Assembly (NCBI GenBank): GCA_015499995.1
Contig: JADNRV010000001.1
Location: 620,001-684,000 of the forward strand
Length of the DNA stretch: 64,000 nucleotides
Direction of reading: 5' to 3'
Origin: Flammula alnicola
Lineage: Eukaryota > Basidiomycota > Agaricomycetes > Agaricales > Strophariaceae
The position numbers were made by a program, and so were the translations under genes. The number at the start of each line of letters is the position of its first letter. Position 1 is the first letter of the stretch. Shown here piece after piece: positions 21,895-33,473 of the stretch. Below the pieces are notes generated by a model. It saw only the letters and a list, made by a program, of their open reading frames with translations. It was not told the DNA's origin and did not search any database.

Positions 21895-22834
21895 CGTGGC
21901 GCGACGTGGCTATGGCGAGCTGGCAGATTTTGGCAGATTACACAAGTGTCTGGCTGGGTGATGAGATGCTTCATGAGAGGCTTGATCCTGCCTGATGGTC
22001 TTCCAGCCAACAGTGTTTGTGTTTTTCTCAGTAATAATTGATTATTGGGTCGCATGTCTGGTTACAGTCACCATCTGACGCCCTCATGCCTCGTTGCATC
22101 CTAGGCGTCGCGGATCGAACGAGCATCTCCATTTTGCCCATGCCCGTCGCATATCTGCGCTTGTGACGCGCCGTGAAGCACGGATTTCGATATTCGGAGT
22201 ATCGCCGACGACATGTGTCGGTGTACTTTTATACATCAACGGATCAGCGACTCTTGTTTTTTTGACATTGGCCTTTTTACGAATGCTTGCAGGCCTTGAA
22301 ACGCGTTCTTTTACCTATAAGTCACCGGTGTCCGATAGCAGCCCGCAGCGTGTTCTGGACAATGGCAGCGGCAACAGATACGAAACCAATTAATCAAATT
22401 GCGAATAAATGATCAATTGGAGCGGGGCGTTATTGCGGCTCCGCCACCCAACATTGGGTTATACGGGCGCGACACAAGGATCAGGACCCACATGAAAGAG
22501 CTTACCATCTATTCACAGACGACAAGGAGTATGATACCACAGACGATTAAGCGGAAGTAGCCGGTACACCAAGATATAAGTAATACAAGAAACATCGGAA
22601 AGAGTTGATTGGACTGCGATTGGGTCCATATTGGGCATAATGATGGATGCTCGCAATTAGAGAAATGCAGCATATTTTGTGCCAGAATAGAAGAAGGGGT
22701 AGGATGTCATCCTGAACCGGAGATTGCTTCCATATCGGGACACAGGCGTTGTATCCTCAACTTTTTCGAGTTGCTATAAAACAACGAGGCTCGAGCAATG
22801 ACGGACCTTCCCATTTTTCCCTTTTCCTCACCTA
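21895..22834. other. Gene-poor region right of the element
   Basis: I see no convincing gene, RNA or repeat. A 99-codon open frame near 22094-22393 opens at a TTG and has no domain. This may be decayed mobile DNA, but I cannot show it. Confidence 0.35.
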
Positions 22835-23536
22835 ATGTCCATCTTTGTGCGTCCGGACTCTCCTCCCCCTCGCCAACCCTCTCCAGACATCCTCCCCACT
22901 CCCCTCCCGTATCCACACCACCCCCGCCGCGTTCCTTCCCAACCAAAAATAAGGGTTCATTCCCCAACAGTGCCCCCAGGTCTCCACACCCGCACCCAAA
23001 CCCTTCATTCACCCCGCTCCTGCGATTTTTTCACCAACAAAGCAGAAAACTCCGACGATGGTCACAGCAGTCTCGATACTACACGAAAGCGCACGCGTTC
23101 GACCGTGACCTCGACCCTTGCAGGCTCGTCATTGACTAGCACTCCAAGCACGTCACGTTCGCCGTCACTGAGGAACAGTCCGGATTTTGCCCCGCACCAC
23201 AGGCGCACATTGTCTGTAGCTTTTCCGTCGCAGTCTCCACCTTCGTCTCCAAGTCCTGCTCCGAGCGACTCCGCACCGCCAGTGCCATCTGTCCCTTATC
23301 GTTACACTGGTCCGAAACATATCGTTAGCCCGAAACCGGTTGCATGCACACCCATCGTTCTCCCAGAAGTTGACGAACACAGGTCCGATGTGTACTACCC
23401 ACCCCCGACACTTGAGCGAAAGCCTACACCTGTCCTGCCTGCTTTAGAGAAGCACAAGAGCATGGGCATCGCGTGCTTGAAGTTTTTTGGAATTCGCACC
23501 CCATCGAGGCAACCAAGGGTGGCGGCCGCCATGTGA
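22835..23536 (+). CDS. Pro/Ser-rich hypothetical protein
   Basis: This intronless ORF of 233 codons starts MSIFVRPDSPPPRQPSPD and ends RTPSRQPRVAAAM. It is dominated by Pro, Ser, Thr and basic residues and contains SPSLRNSPDFAPHHRRTLSV and a more conserved-looking tail (KHIVSPKPVACTPIVLPEVD, SMGIACLKFFGIRTPS). There is no domain, signal peptide or membrane segment. The SP/TP density suggests an intrinsically disordered phosphoprotein. The tail, which combines hydrophobic and basic residues, looks least random and argues for a real gene. An overlapping frame is also open from 22798, but its composition looks like a shadow. Confidence 0.5.
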   Translation: MSIFVRPDSPPPRQPSPDILPTPLPYPHHPRRVPSQPKIRVHSPTVPPGLHTRTQTLHSPRSCDFFTNKAENSDDGHSSLDTTRKRTRSTVTSTLAGSSLTSTPSTSRSPSLRNSPDFAPHHRRTLSVAFPSQSPPSSPSPAPSDSAPPVPSVPYRYTGPKHIVSPKPVACTPIVLPEVDEHRSDVYYPPPTLERKPTPVLPALEKHKSMGIACLKFFGIRTPSRQPRVAAAM

Positions 23537-24559
23537 AGGACATACGAACAACACAGACAGACAGGACGACGAAGACATCACCCTCTCACCTCCCACAGCG
23601 GAGGTTTGTGTCATATTTCTTGGGCAGCGCCTTGTACATTTTCATCGTCATGCCAGCATCGACTCTTGTCAACCCCCAATAACCAACAAACTACATTAAG
23701 CACACTATAATTTGTACATGCGGACACTCATTCGTTCATTCGACCAAACCCCACTCCAAACCTTCTCTCGATCCACAGCATCATTACTACGACCCATTCC
23801 GCCATTCTTTCCCGAACCGCATTGTTCTGCATACTGTACTTACTGTTCACATATCCAGGCGCCCATGCCTTCGCACTGACACCATACGCATCCAAACTCT
23901 TGTATGTACCTATCTACGTACCATCTTTTAGAGTAGCCGCTCCCTTCGTTAATCAGCGTACATCCTTATAATCGCCCGAGGAGCATTATTTTTGCAACTC
24001 AATTCCCTCCACCCTAATATTTTTTGCATCGCATAGTATTACCATTGCCAATTATACTTGCACAATACTCTAGCGAACTGTTGCTCTAAGGTTTTACTAT
24101 GAAATCCTACGGAGAACCAAACGGTCATCTGAGGGCCATCTGCGGTGTCGAAATGTCTAATGTCTGTAAGAGGCAGATGGGTGCTCCAATGCTAGATGCG
24201 AGAGAGAGATGTAATGGAAGGGTCAGTGATGTGAAGTAGCAGGTAGAAGTAGCGACAAGCAAGACAGGTAAGGATACAAAACTGTGGAAGCAGAACGATA
24301 TTGCGATGACGAGGAGTAAGTATGTATGTCAGCTAATAGCTACAGGATCATGATGAACGGAATACTCAGAGTGGGTGGGATCGTACCGGATGACGTGATA
24401 TGTTACAAGTTGCAAGATATACTGCGACAGCTGCTTTCCGTGAGATAGAAATAAATAGATAGCACATCGAACTTTCCAGCGGTAGAGGTAAGTAATAAGC
24501 AAGAAGAAAACAAGACAATCAGAAAAAGAAAACAAATGTGGCCATACGCGTCGTCGCTC
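23537..24559. other. Intergenic region between convergent genes
   Basis: This 1-kb stretch lies between the Pro/Ser-rich ORF and the WTAP-like gene. It probably contains both 3' untranslated regions. I see no gene or repeat. Confidence 0.4.
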
Positions 24560-26079
24560 TCATAGTCCCAATCTCTCCTGCAACGTCCGGCTTGCATTAT
24601 CCGACATGTGGTTATTCGAACTTGGATTGTTGTTCCGCTCGTTTCCTTTCCGTCCTGGAGGACCGCCACCGCCACCACTACCACCACCCCCTCGTCCTGA
24701 GGAGCCAGAAGTATGAGAGTGTCCATTGCGTCGTGAATTAGAATTCTTGTTCCCATCGCGGTCCCACTCCTTCCCAGTATCACCACGAGCGCGTTCTCTT
24801 TCCTTGACACCTCGCTCTCGATCTCGTTCGCGATCTCTGTTATTTCGCTCCCGCTCACGGTTCCGATCGCGTTCACGATTGGGAGGAGACGGCACTCTCT
24901 CGTCACCGTCCACCTCCATCTTGACGTTGGCTTTACCTCGGGTGTTGTCCGGCGGGTGCCTGCCTTGGTCGCGTGGGTGATCCGCCCGTGAAGGAAGAGC
25001 ATTGGAAGTGTGATGGATTTGGGGTTTCTGAGGCAGGGAGGGCGCAAGGCGGGGAGGCAGTGGCGCAGGAGGAGAAGGCTGTGACTCAGACAGCCGCGGT
25101 CGTTTGTGTGCTCGCGGCTCGGTTGGGGGTGGCTTCAGGCTGCTGTTGCCATTGCCAGCGGAGTCAGCATACGCCACATTGTAGTACGAGTTGCGCGGTG
25201 AATGCGAATGTGACTTGTTCACGTTTCCGATCTGGCGCGACGAACTCATCAGGGCCTCATACGCCTTGTCTAGTTCCGTCCTGAAGTAGGGATAAATGTA
25301 TATTTAGCGCCCATGACGAACGACGATATGATGTAGTTCACGTACGATAGTGAAGTGATAGCCTTATGAGAGTCTATAGGTGCAGCAACAAATTCTATCA
25401 ACACGAATTAATCGCGTATCTGGTGATTGGACAGACCTTTAAGTGCTCCTTCGAGTTTCGCGACGACTCGCCGCAGTCCACGAACTTCGTCCTTTAGCTT
25501 GCCTGTCTCGCTGTGCTTCAACAGCTCATATAGCTCATCGTTCTCCTCCTGCAGTAAACGCGCCCGTTGGGTAAGTGCCGCTGTGACTGTACTACTTGAA
25601 CTTGATGCAGTGTTGTTCGCAGCAGTGTTAATATGGGGCCATAACACGGACAATAAGGCAGGCGGTAAGGTAACAGACTCTGTCGCCGATGGGCCTGGTT
25701 GTTTTGAGAGGTATTGGCGTAGCACGGTTATCTCATCCTAGACAACAGATACGCGATGAATTTAGGTATTCCAGAGATGCTGTGGAGAGGCAAGAGGACA
25801 TACCGTAACTTCAGCCAACTGCGCATCCTTCTCTCTTAGGAGAATTTCGAGCTCGAGCTCTCTCGAAGACGGTAGGTCCATAGAAAGAGATGCGAAGAGC
25901 GGGATAAGGTGATGTAGGAGATAGAAGGACGAGGATTTGTTGGAGGACGCTAGGGATTCAAGGGGCTGTTCGAAACAACGTCCCCTGTCGGTCCTTGAAT
26001 ATTTGTGCATTTGTAGATCAGCATTCAGTTGTGCATCCATCGCCACCCAATCCAATTCTTCGTTGCTTTCCTCTGCCAT
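24560..26079 (-). CDS. WTAP/Mum2-like subunit of the mRNA m6A methyltransferase complex
   Basis: WTAP (Mum2 in yeast) is the coiled-coil adaptor that holds the METTL3/Ime4 m6A writer. Exon 1 ends LELEILLREKDAQLAEVT and splices in phase to DEITVLRQYLSKQPGP. The next segment, ARLLQEENDELYELLKHSE then LRRVVAKLEGALK, is the family coiled coil. Small exons add HKAITSLS and TELDKAYEALM. The C-terminal third is disordered: Pro-rich, then Arg-Asp/Arg-Glu dipeptides (NRERDRNRERERNNRDRERD), then poly-Gly, ending NASRTLQERLGL. Four introns fit with consistent phase. The RD/RE and Gly-rich tail is longer than in yeast Mum2 and resembles splicing-factor tails. Assignment rests on the coiled-coil pattern, so other coiled-coil families are not fully excluded. 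Confidence 0.72.
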
Positions 26080-26828
26080 CTACTGAGTCGCTCTTGAATG
26101 CATACTTCCAATTTTATCTGCTAGTTCTCTCTCTTAATACATGTATTCTGCTTCCATCACACGAGAGTGCTGGCTTCAGTCAGCCATCGGCTGCCGGGAA
26201 ATGCCATCACGGCACGGTCATGCCACTCTATGCCGTGATCATGCATGGCAAACATAACTGTCATAAGACGCATTAATGGGCTTTGTGCTCTTTCGCTATT
26301 TTTTTCTCTTTGCCACTCTAATATCTCCTGAGCTTCCTTCGACTAAAATAAATTTATTAATACGACGCAAGGTGCTCACTGATGTTTGCATTTATAGCCG
26401 CTGCCAAGCGTACGCAAACTCTACATCATTGGCGTATAAAAACTTCGGTACAAAGAGCCGAGCAGTTCCAACAATTTTTTGCCTTTTTTTGCACTTAGTT
26501 GAAGTTAGTACTAGTCTTCAAAGTTCAACCCGTCTCCGTCAAAGGTCCTGAACTCTATCCATGGAGGTACGTACTTCACACCTTTTCCTTGCCGGCTATG
26601 ATGTGATTCATATTCACACTGTACGAACATATTGTTCATGGAACATAACTATGTCATGAGTTTCCTTTCTACAACGGTATCTGAGCCGTCCATATTACAT
26701 TGTCCCGAAATTTTCAAGAAAAGATTGCTGATTTCTCTCTCATAGACATCAGGGAAACAATCACAAGAGGCATGCATACCATACATTGTGGCAACTTTAC
26801 TGTGTAGTGAGCAATATAAACCTCAATT
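26080..26828. other. Intergenic region upstream of the WTAP-like gene
   Basis: This is the promoter side of the WTAP-like gene and the 3' flank of the STEEP1-like gene. A 9-bp inverted repeat (ATCACGGCA at 26206-26214, TGCCGTGAT at 26231-26239) is the only feature noticed. Confidence 0.4.
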
Positions 26829-27493
26829 TTACAAGTCGTTTTCTCCATCAAATGCGTCTGGTGGAACTTGTCCTTGCATTTGTGTGAGAGCCCCAGAAAA
26901 GATGTACAGAAAAGGCGCAGATTTGATGGGTGGTGGCGAAATTTGGTATCCGATCTTGAGTGAGCATCTAGGGCAGTGAAAGCGATATTGCTTTTCATGC
27001 CCTCCCGTTCTGTAGACGGACGTAAGCAATGAAGACCACGACGATGCTTGAGAGGATGACTACCTCTCCAAGAGGATCGGTTCTTCAGCCAAGGCATTTA
27101 ACTTGAAGACTCTCGCCTTTCCTGCATCGTTGTCTTTTGAGCGAATGATAATGGCGTTGTCTGTCTTACGGTGTGGCAGAGTAGCCAGGCTTTTATCAAT
27201 AACAAGCTAGAGAACAGATCATCAGCCATTGTTGATTAGACGTTGGAACAGGACATACGATGAACTCGCCACAGATGCAGTCTGGGAATGAGGCGATGCT
27301 CATCAGACGGGTTATGGCGAAGAATGTCTTCCACACTCACAATAAACTCGCAGGGCTGCCGCGGAGCTTGCGGTTGGCTGTGCTGCAAGTCCCAAGTCGA
27401 CGTGAGCCGAGAATGTGGTTTACAGTATCACGAGTAAAGTTACGCACCATCAGTCGAAGATGAGACTGCTGATCTGGAGACGACTTTAGGCAT
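26829..27493 (-). CDS. STEEP1/CXorf56 (UPF0428) family protein
   Basis: Five exons assemble cleanly: MPKVVSRSAVSSSTD, AQPTASSAAALRVYY, CICGEFI, VIDKSLATLPHRKTDNAIII with KARVFKLNALAEEPILLER, and TGGHEKQYRFHCPRCSLKIG ending GQVPPDAFDGENDL. The pair YCICGEF and HCPRC is the hallmark cysteine pattern, probably a zinc site. In animals STEEP1 promotes STING exit from the ER, and the family is also found with spliceosome components. Fungi lack STING, so the conserved role here is likely the older, nuclear one (inference). About 140 residues is shorter than the animal protein, which has an extra C-terminal tail. The gene is divergent from the Avo2-like gene across 266 bp. Confidence 0.85.
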
Positions 27494-27660
27494 CTAGAAT
27501 GTGGAGGAAAATATCAAGGGCGGATTCGCGACTGGAACTGACGGAGGTACTTCAACAAAAGTGCCGTGGATGTGCCTTAACTATAAAGTTACGTCGGCTG
27601 CTGTCTGTCATCATTAATATCCACGTCACTTGCCGCAGTCGGAATCAAAAGCGGTGTAGA

Positions 27661-27668
27661 TCACGTGA
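27661..27668. promoter_or_regulatory. TCACGTGA palindrome in the STEEP1/AVO2 divergent promoter
   Basis: The 8-bp palindrome TCACGTGA lies 92 bp upstream of the Avo2-like start. It matches the preferred site of Cbf1-type bHLH regulators. The same octamer occurs in the FRS2/PEX2 promoter. Function is inferred. Confidence 0.35.
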
Positions 27669-27759
27669 CTATACCTTTGGCGATTTTGAAAGCTGTACAT
27701 ACCGAATTCATTGTTTCTGTCTCCTAACCGCCACATCTCTTCCTTCCTCCCCTGCCTCC

Positions 27760-29777
27760 ATGGCTGAAAAAGATGCAGCCGCCCGATTGCGGAGAGCAGT
27801 TAAAGGTCTTGTTTTATTTGCCTTCACGTGCTCCAATGGGCGCTCTGACGATATGCCACTTATATTGCAGAAAATAACCTTTTCCTCGTTAAACGCCTAA
27901 TTCAAAGAACGGACATGCGCAATCCCGACACCGCTCCTAAGCGTTATACTTCTTTGGCATGGGCGGCAGTGCTTGGTCATGAAGAGACTTTTGAGTTCTT
28001 GCTCTCTGCTGGCCATGATGACGAGGAGTTGAGCAAGGTACCTCTTTTACTGTAACCCTGCGTACCTTTCTCTCACTGTTCCGCAGGATTCCGAAAGCAA
28101 TACTATTCTCATGCTGCTGGCAGATCAAAAGCCTGCCCAATCCAACTCCTACATATCTCAGGGAACGTCACAGGATAACACGGGTTCACACCTTCGAATG
28201 GCACGGCTATATTACGAACGTTATTCCTGGATACTCGACTGGTCCAACGTTCATGGGAAGACTGCTCTCCACATTGCTGCGCTGAAAGGAAACGAAGAAC
28301 TTGTACGGGTATGTTCCGCTTCTGTTATGCTTTATCACTGCATCAATATCCTCAACAATATCGAATCAGATGCTATGCGACCTCGGAGCAGATTTCGATT
28401 TGTCTGACAACAAGGGAAACACTCCACTTCACTAGTGAGTTTTGCTCTAGATATGATTGTTGCTCGTGTGTCTCACACGAACTGTAACTTAGTGCGAGTT
28501 CTTGGGGGCACATTCCGGTCAGTGTTCCATTTACGATGTGTTCTATTCATCCCTACTAACGCGGAAATATGCAGACTGTCCAACTACTAATCGAGAGGGG
28601 ATGTCAGTATTCTGCGAGAAACAATCAGGGATTCACCGCATCAGATTATGCTTACTCGTTCGTATCTTTCTTCGCGTTCCCATCTTCGTTCGCTCTAACC
28701 TTCCTTCGTATCAGTTTTAGCACGAGGGACACACTCCAGGACACAGCAAGAGCGCAGTTTGAAAACAATAAAAAACAGCGCCGTAATATATTTGCTCAAG
28801 CAGCGCAAGCCGCCTCAAGAGGGAACGAATGGGGTAGTTCTCTTCCCAGTCCCAACCCGCCCCCCGTTCCTGCCAAAGATCGTAGTATATCCTCCAGAAT
28901 GAGGAGTGGATCAGGCACGAGTCGCACGACAGCTACATCAGACAGCGAACCGGACCACATGATTACAGGACCATTATCTTCCTCTCCGTCTCAACCATCC
29001 ACTGGGTCAAGTTCCGGTTTCTTCGTTCAATCCAACTCCTCCCATCAGATCCCCCATGCACCATCCGCGGGTAGTGTAACAACATTCGCTCCTCCCTCTG
29101 GAACGTCAAAGGGCTCCTCATTGGCTGCCCCACATAATCCTGCCTCCGCTCTATCGCCAATAGCAAGCCGTATGAGGGAAAGAGATGCTGATGCTATGGA
29201 GAAATACATGAACCGAAATCGAAGTGGTAGCCAAGGGACTGCCTCAACCGACAACAAATCACAAAATGGTTCACATTTTACATCAGCTGGTCCATCCGCC
29301 AACGGGGATGATATCACGGCGCTGATGGGCGGTACAATAACACCGCGACGACTACGTCCTTCCATGTCGGCTGCACAACTGAGAACGACACAGATGCCTA
29401 ATTCTGCTAGTTCTGGAAGTATGACTCCTCAACCAGAGACACGACTACGGTCGGGTACAAGCCCAAGCAACACGCAAGGAGCACCTTCGCCCCTTCCATT
29501 ACTCACGAGGTCATCATCTACGTCAAAGTCATTGCGATCCATTGGCAGTGCGGATAGACTTTCATTTGATGATACAGAGTCATACATGGGACCGCCAAGC
29601 CAGTATGCCCAGTTTCCAGAGCCACCTTCAGCGACCGGAGATAGCAACACTACCCCAACAAATGGACGTCGGAAAGCATTCCACATACTTTCGAAGCCCC
29701 TCCAGAACTTTGAGACTTCGGCATCAAGTCATCGGCGAGGGATGTCTGCTACTTCCACCAAGGGATCCATGACGTGA
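27760..29777 (+). CDS. Ankyrin-repeat protein, similar to TORC2 subunit Avo2
   Basis: The N-terminal half is an ankyrin array: ARLRRAVKENNLFLVKRLIQ, YTSLAWAAVLGHEETFEFLL, NVHGKTALHIAALKGNEELV, NKGNTPLHYASSWGHIP and TVQLLIERGCQYSARNNQGF. The order and the opening RLRxAVxxNNLxLVKRL match yeast Avo2, a non-essential TORC2 subunit. Five or six introns fit in phase, including a short exon carrying ASSWGHIP. The C-terminal half (about 340 residues) is disordered and Ser/Pro/Thr-rich, without domains, ending SSHRRGMSATSTKGSMT. It is a likely phosphorylation platform. Ankyrin similarity is broad, so the Avo2 name is a hypothesis, while the repeat architecture is certain. Confidence 0.75.
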
Positions 29778-30235
29778 TTTAGGTATCCCCGACTGTCGAC
29801 TGTGCATCTGACCTGTACCACCAGTTCACTGTATGATTACCATGTTCATTCAATCTTGTCTGCTTTGTGTAAATTCGACTGATACCAGCAGCAGGTCTGG
29901 GTCATTTTACGACCTAGTCCGCATCATATATTTATTGGTGTATTTCTAACTTTCTTGTGGGCTTTTTGAATGTAGTTTTGGCGCCCTTTGGTGGTCAGAA
30001 ATGACCTATGTATGTAGATGGTATAGATATCTCGTTGCACAATCGCTGCAAAGATACATATTGTACAATTTTACATAAGTAATGAATGTTTGAGCTCCGG
30101 AAACTGCCGTTAGCTTGGCTGCATGACGGCTGCAGGCTCGATCGAGGCAGCTCATACATAAGTAGTCCGCCAGCAATCTGCATGTCGCTTACCATCCCCC
30201 CAGCAGGCGGTCACGTCCTTTCATCTTGAATTATC
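29778..30235. other. Intergenic region
   Basis: This holds the 3' region of the ankyrin gene and the promoter of the transporter gene. Nothing else is recognised. Confidence 0.4.
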
Positions 30236-32783
30236 ATGATACCCCCCATCGCTGACAGCGACGACCCCACTAGTCAAATCCCATGGCCCGCCGCGCGAGG
30301 TAGACAGCAAGAGCAAACTGAGTCATCTGTCAACGGCGACACTGCTGCTCCGGCGAAGCTCAATGCCACAGATGCTACTAACAAGAGATCGAGAACACCA
30401 CCAGGGAGGCGTACCTTGTCAACCTGGGATCTGATCACCCTCAGTATATCCATGGGAGGCGCCCAAATCGCTTGGACGGTCGAACTTGGGTTGGTCAACC
30501 GAATTCATTCGCCTTCGCTTTGCTGACATTGCACTGGCCACGGCTGTAGATATGGTACTCCTTTCCTTCTCAAGCTGGGTCTGACCGAGCACTTAACGTC
30601 TTTGGTGTGGCTGGCGGGTCCCATTAGTGGCTTGGTTGCACAACCAGTCATAGGTGGGCCCCTACTCTTATATACCGGAGCAATTCTGAGTCATTTTTGC
30701 CGTTTATCTTAGGGGCCTTATCAGACGCTTCTTCGTCTAAGTATCGGCGACGTTTTTGGATCGTAATATCAACTGTAGCCCTCGTCATATCAACGATCAC
30801 CCTTGCATATTGTAACGAATTGGCAGCCTTCTTTGTCGATCTTTTCGGTGTGGGTGCCGGAGACTGGACTGAGCGACGAAACGACCTGGTATGTGGAAAA
30901 TAAACATATTTTTTTAAAACTCCTAGCTGATGAACCCTAGTTGAAATGGACTGCTATTGGATTCGCCATCGTGTCATTTTATGTCCTTGATTTTGCCCTG
31001 AATGGATTGCAAGCCTCTCTTCGAAATCTATTGTTGGATGTTGCTCCTCCCGGACAGCTCAGTGCTGGAAACGCCTGGCATGGTCGCATGACCAATGCAG
31101 GAAATATTGTAGGTTTCGGATTCGGTAAGATCCTTAACCTTTGTTGCGTGCTTGCTTTACCGATTACACCCTGCGACTAGGCTTCTTACCCTTGGCTGAA
31201 TTGCCTATTATTAGGCTGATAGGAGGGGATCAATTCCGCAAATTCTGCATTATTTGCATTGTGATCCTCGTATCCACCGTCTGGATTACTTGTGCTACCC
31301 ACAGTGAGGAGGAGCGCCCAAGAGTGCACAGGAGGCACGGGTGCGTATTCCTTGTACTTCATCTCGTGATGTTCTTTCAACCATTGAAGCAGAAGTGGAC
31401 GAATGCGAGACGTTTTCGAGAACATTTTCAAGGCCTTAACTAATTTACCGAAACCCATCCGACGCGTCTGCTACGTTCAACTATTCGCATTTATGGGCTG
31501 GTCAGTCTTCTACTGATCATCTTGTCCAATTACCACTGACCTTCTGCCTTTACTATTTGATAGGTTCCCATTTTTGTTCTACTCGTATGAAGTTTCTTTC
31601 CCGTTTAAGACCTGGTATTAATCCAAGGATTCCAGAACAACCTATGTGGGACAGGTTATGGCGTATGAGGAGGGAAAGGAACCGGACGCGGACTTTGCCA
31701 CTAGAAGAGGAGAACTTGCTATGCTAATATACAGCATCGGTCCGTTACATGGACGTCGATTTCATTCAATTTCTTACCTTTTCGTTTAGTTGGTGTTATT
31801 GCTGGCACGATTCTGCCTCACCTAGCCACCCGTGATCATCGACTTATGGCTCATAAAGCGGATGTCGACGAAGATGCCGAAACATCTCGTCTCCGAGCTG
31901 CAGTACACCACTGGAGAGTCGAAGCTGCACGTCAAGGCAGAGCGTTGCATCTACCTGTGATGCCATTCCTCCTCCGAAACATATGGACCGGAGCACTTCT
32001 TTTCTTTAGCTTTTTGACATTTTCAACTTTCTTCATCTCCACCGTAACTCAAGTAAGTCGTATCGCATGTCAACAGTAAACAGTATCTTACAAGTTATTC
32101 TAGGCCACGGTATTCATCAGTCTTGTGGGCATATGCTGGGCTGTAGCAATGTGGGTACCATTTGCAATTATCATGGAGGTAAACCTACGACTTCGCTCTT
32201 CTTGAATCCAACCCCATCTAATGTCCCTATTTCAGCTCCTGAAGGAACCACCCCCTCCAACTCGTGTTATACAAGAGACTCGTCGACCCTTGCATGCTCG
32301 TAATGTCTCGACACCAAGTCACGGTCGTCCTTCATTCTCTGGCGGCGAAAGGCAGCCTTTGATCCGCCGCCGTTCCTTTGACGATTACGACAATCACCCT
32401 GAGGAAGATATGCCTGCCACTCCGCTTCCCGGTGGAACTGTTCTCGGCATCCATAACCTTGCGATCGTTATGCCGCAGTTCATTGTACGTTCTCATTTAT
32501 ATGTTTATTTTACATGATTTAATATTTATTACAGGTAGCATTGGCGTCGAGTGTAATCTTCCGAGTTGTAGATGGTGACCAACCATCTAGCCTCCAAAGC
32601 TTAGCCGAGGTGCCTAACAACTATTTCGGTAAGAACGGTGTAGCTTGGGTTCTGCGCTTCGGCGGCCTCTGCACCCTCATTGGTGCTGTTTTTGCTCGCA
32701 GGGTGGCTCCTACCCCAACTGAGAAGGCCATGCGCCGAAGACTAGGTGAAATGAAACTGCTCGGAGAAGAAACTAACCCCTGA
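30236..32783 (+). CDS. Sucrose/alpha-glucoside MFS transporter (SUT1/SLC45-like)
   Basis: This is a proton-coupled sugar importer of the plasma membrane by homology to S. pombe Sut1 and the SLC45 family. A hydrophilic N-terminus leads to TLSTWDLITLSISMGGAQIA and WTVELGYGTPFLLKLGLTEH, then VWLAGPISGLVAQPVIGALSD with the SSKYRRRFW loop, the MFS signature between helices 2 and 3. Further segments are VLDFALNGLQASLRNLLLD, QLSAGNAWHGRMTNAGNIVG, PIRRVCYVQLFAFMGWFPF, FYSTTYVGQVMAYEEG and FFSFLTFSTFFISTVTQ. A large cytosolic loop (RRPLHARNVSTPSHG...DDYDNHPEED) precedes the last two helices and the basic tail KAMRRRLGEMKLLGEE. About ten introns are present, including a 20-base exon (FPFLFYS). No frame error is needed. 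Confidence 0.88.
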
Positions 32784-33473
32784 CACAACATCTACGCCGG
32801 TATTCATAGTAGTCGGTTACAGTCTATACTTGTGTCTCTAGAGCTCGTTGCTATGCTTCTGTCCACATTGCTTTCACTCTCTGGGCTCATATGTATATTA
32901 GAATCTACCTTCTTATCTAATGGACTTTTTTAGGAGAAACAGTGTATGTTCCAATGCGAATGTTTTCTTTGAAAACCGGGGGCCTGATCGAGTCCGGAAC
33001 TTGAGGTATGGAGGACGGTGAAAGTAGTAGGTTGTATATCAGCCGTATATGCATACATTGTGCATGAAGTCGGATTTCTAAATGATCACCATGTCACATT
33101 CCTGCTCATGTAGGAAATATGTTTATGGAACTTTTGATGCGGTCATGAGGCAGAATGCAAGGTCCCAGTCATCTCTACTTGCACTGGAAATTAAGCGACA
33201 AGGTACAGGTGTAATCGGAGGGATTCCTTCATCTCCGAAAATAGAATCACCCAGATTTTCCACTGGGTTTTAATAAGCAAAGAACTCCCTGTAAGGTTGG
33301 CAGAAAAAACTCACTGGAACTGAAGCTTTTGTCAGTTGGACAATAAAAACATTTTATGGAGAGAGCAGAAGCCAAAACCGACGTCAGGCTAGATATCAAT
33401 TCCCTTAAATCAGAGGCGTTATTCGCGAAATCTTTAACGTATTTTTAAGAAGCTTCTCAACGAAGAACGGTGC
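32784..33473. other. Intergenic region between convergent genes
   Basis: This stretch lies between the 3' ends of the transporter and DPH6 genes. An AT-rich sequence and one 63-codon open frame (33082-33273) without features are present; no gene is supported. Confidence 0.4.

Noticed and set aside
22104..22125. GATCGAAC sequence resembling a tRNA T-loop on the minus strand
   Set aside because: The flanking bases do not form a T-stem, and no acceptor stem or anticodon arm could be found.
22094..22393. 99-codon plus-strand open frame
   Set aside because: It opens at TTG rather than ATG and shows no domain or splice support.
26714..27097. 127-codon minus-strand ORF overlapping the STEEP1-like gene
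   Set aside because: It is a shadow; the spliced STEEP1 exons in another frame carry the conserved motifs.
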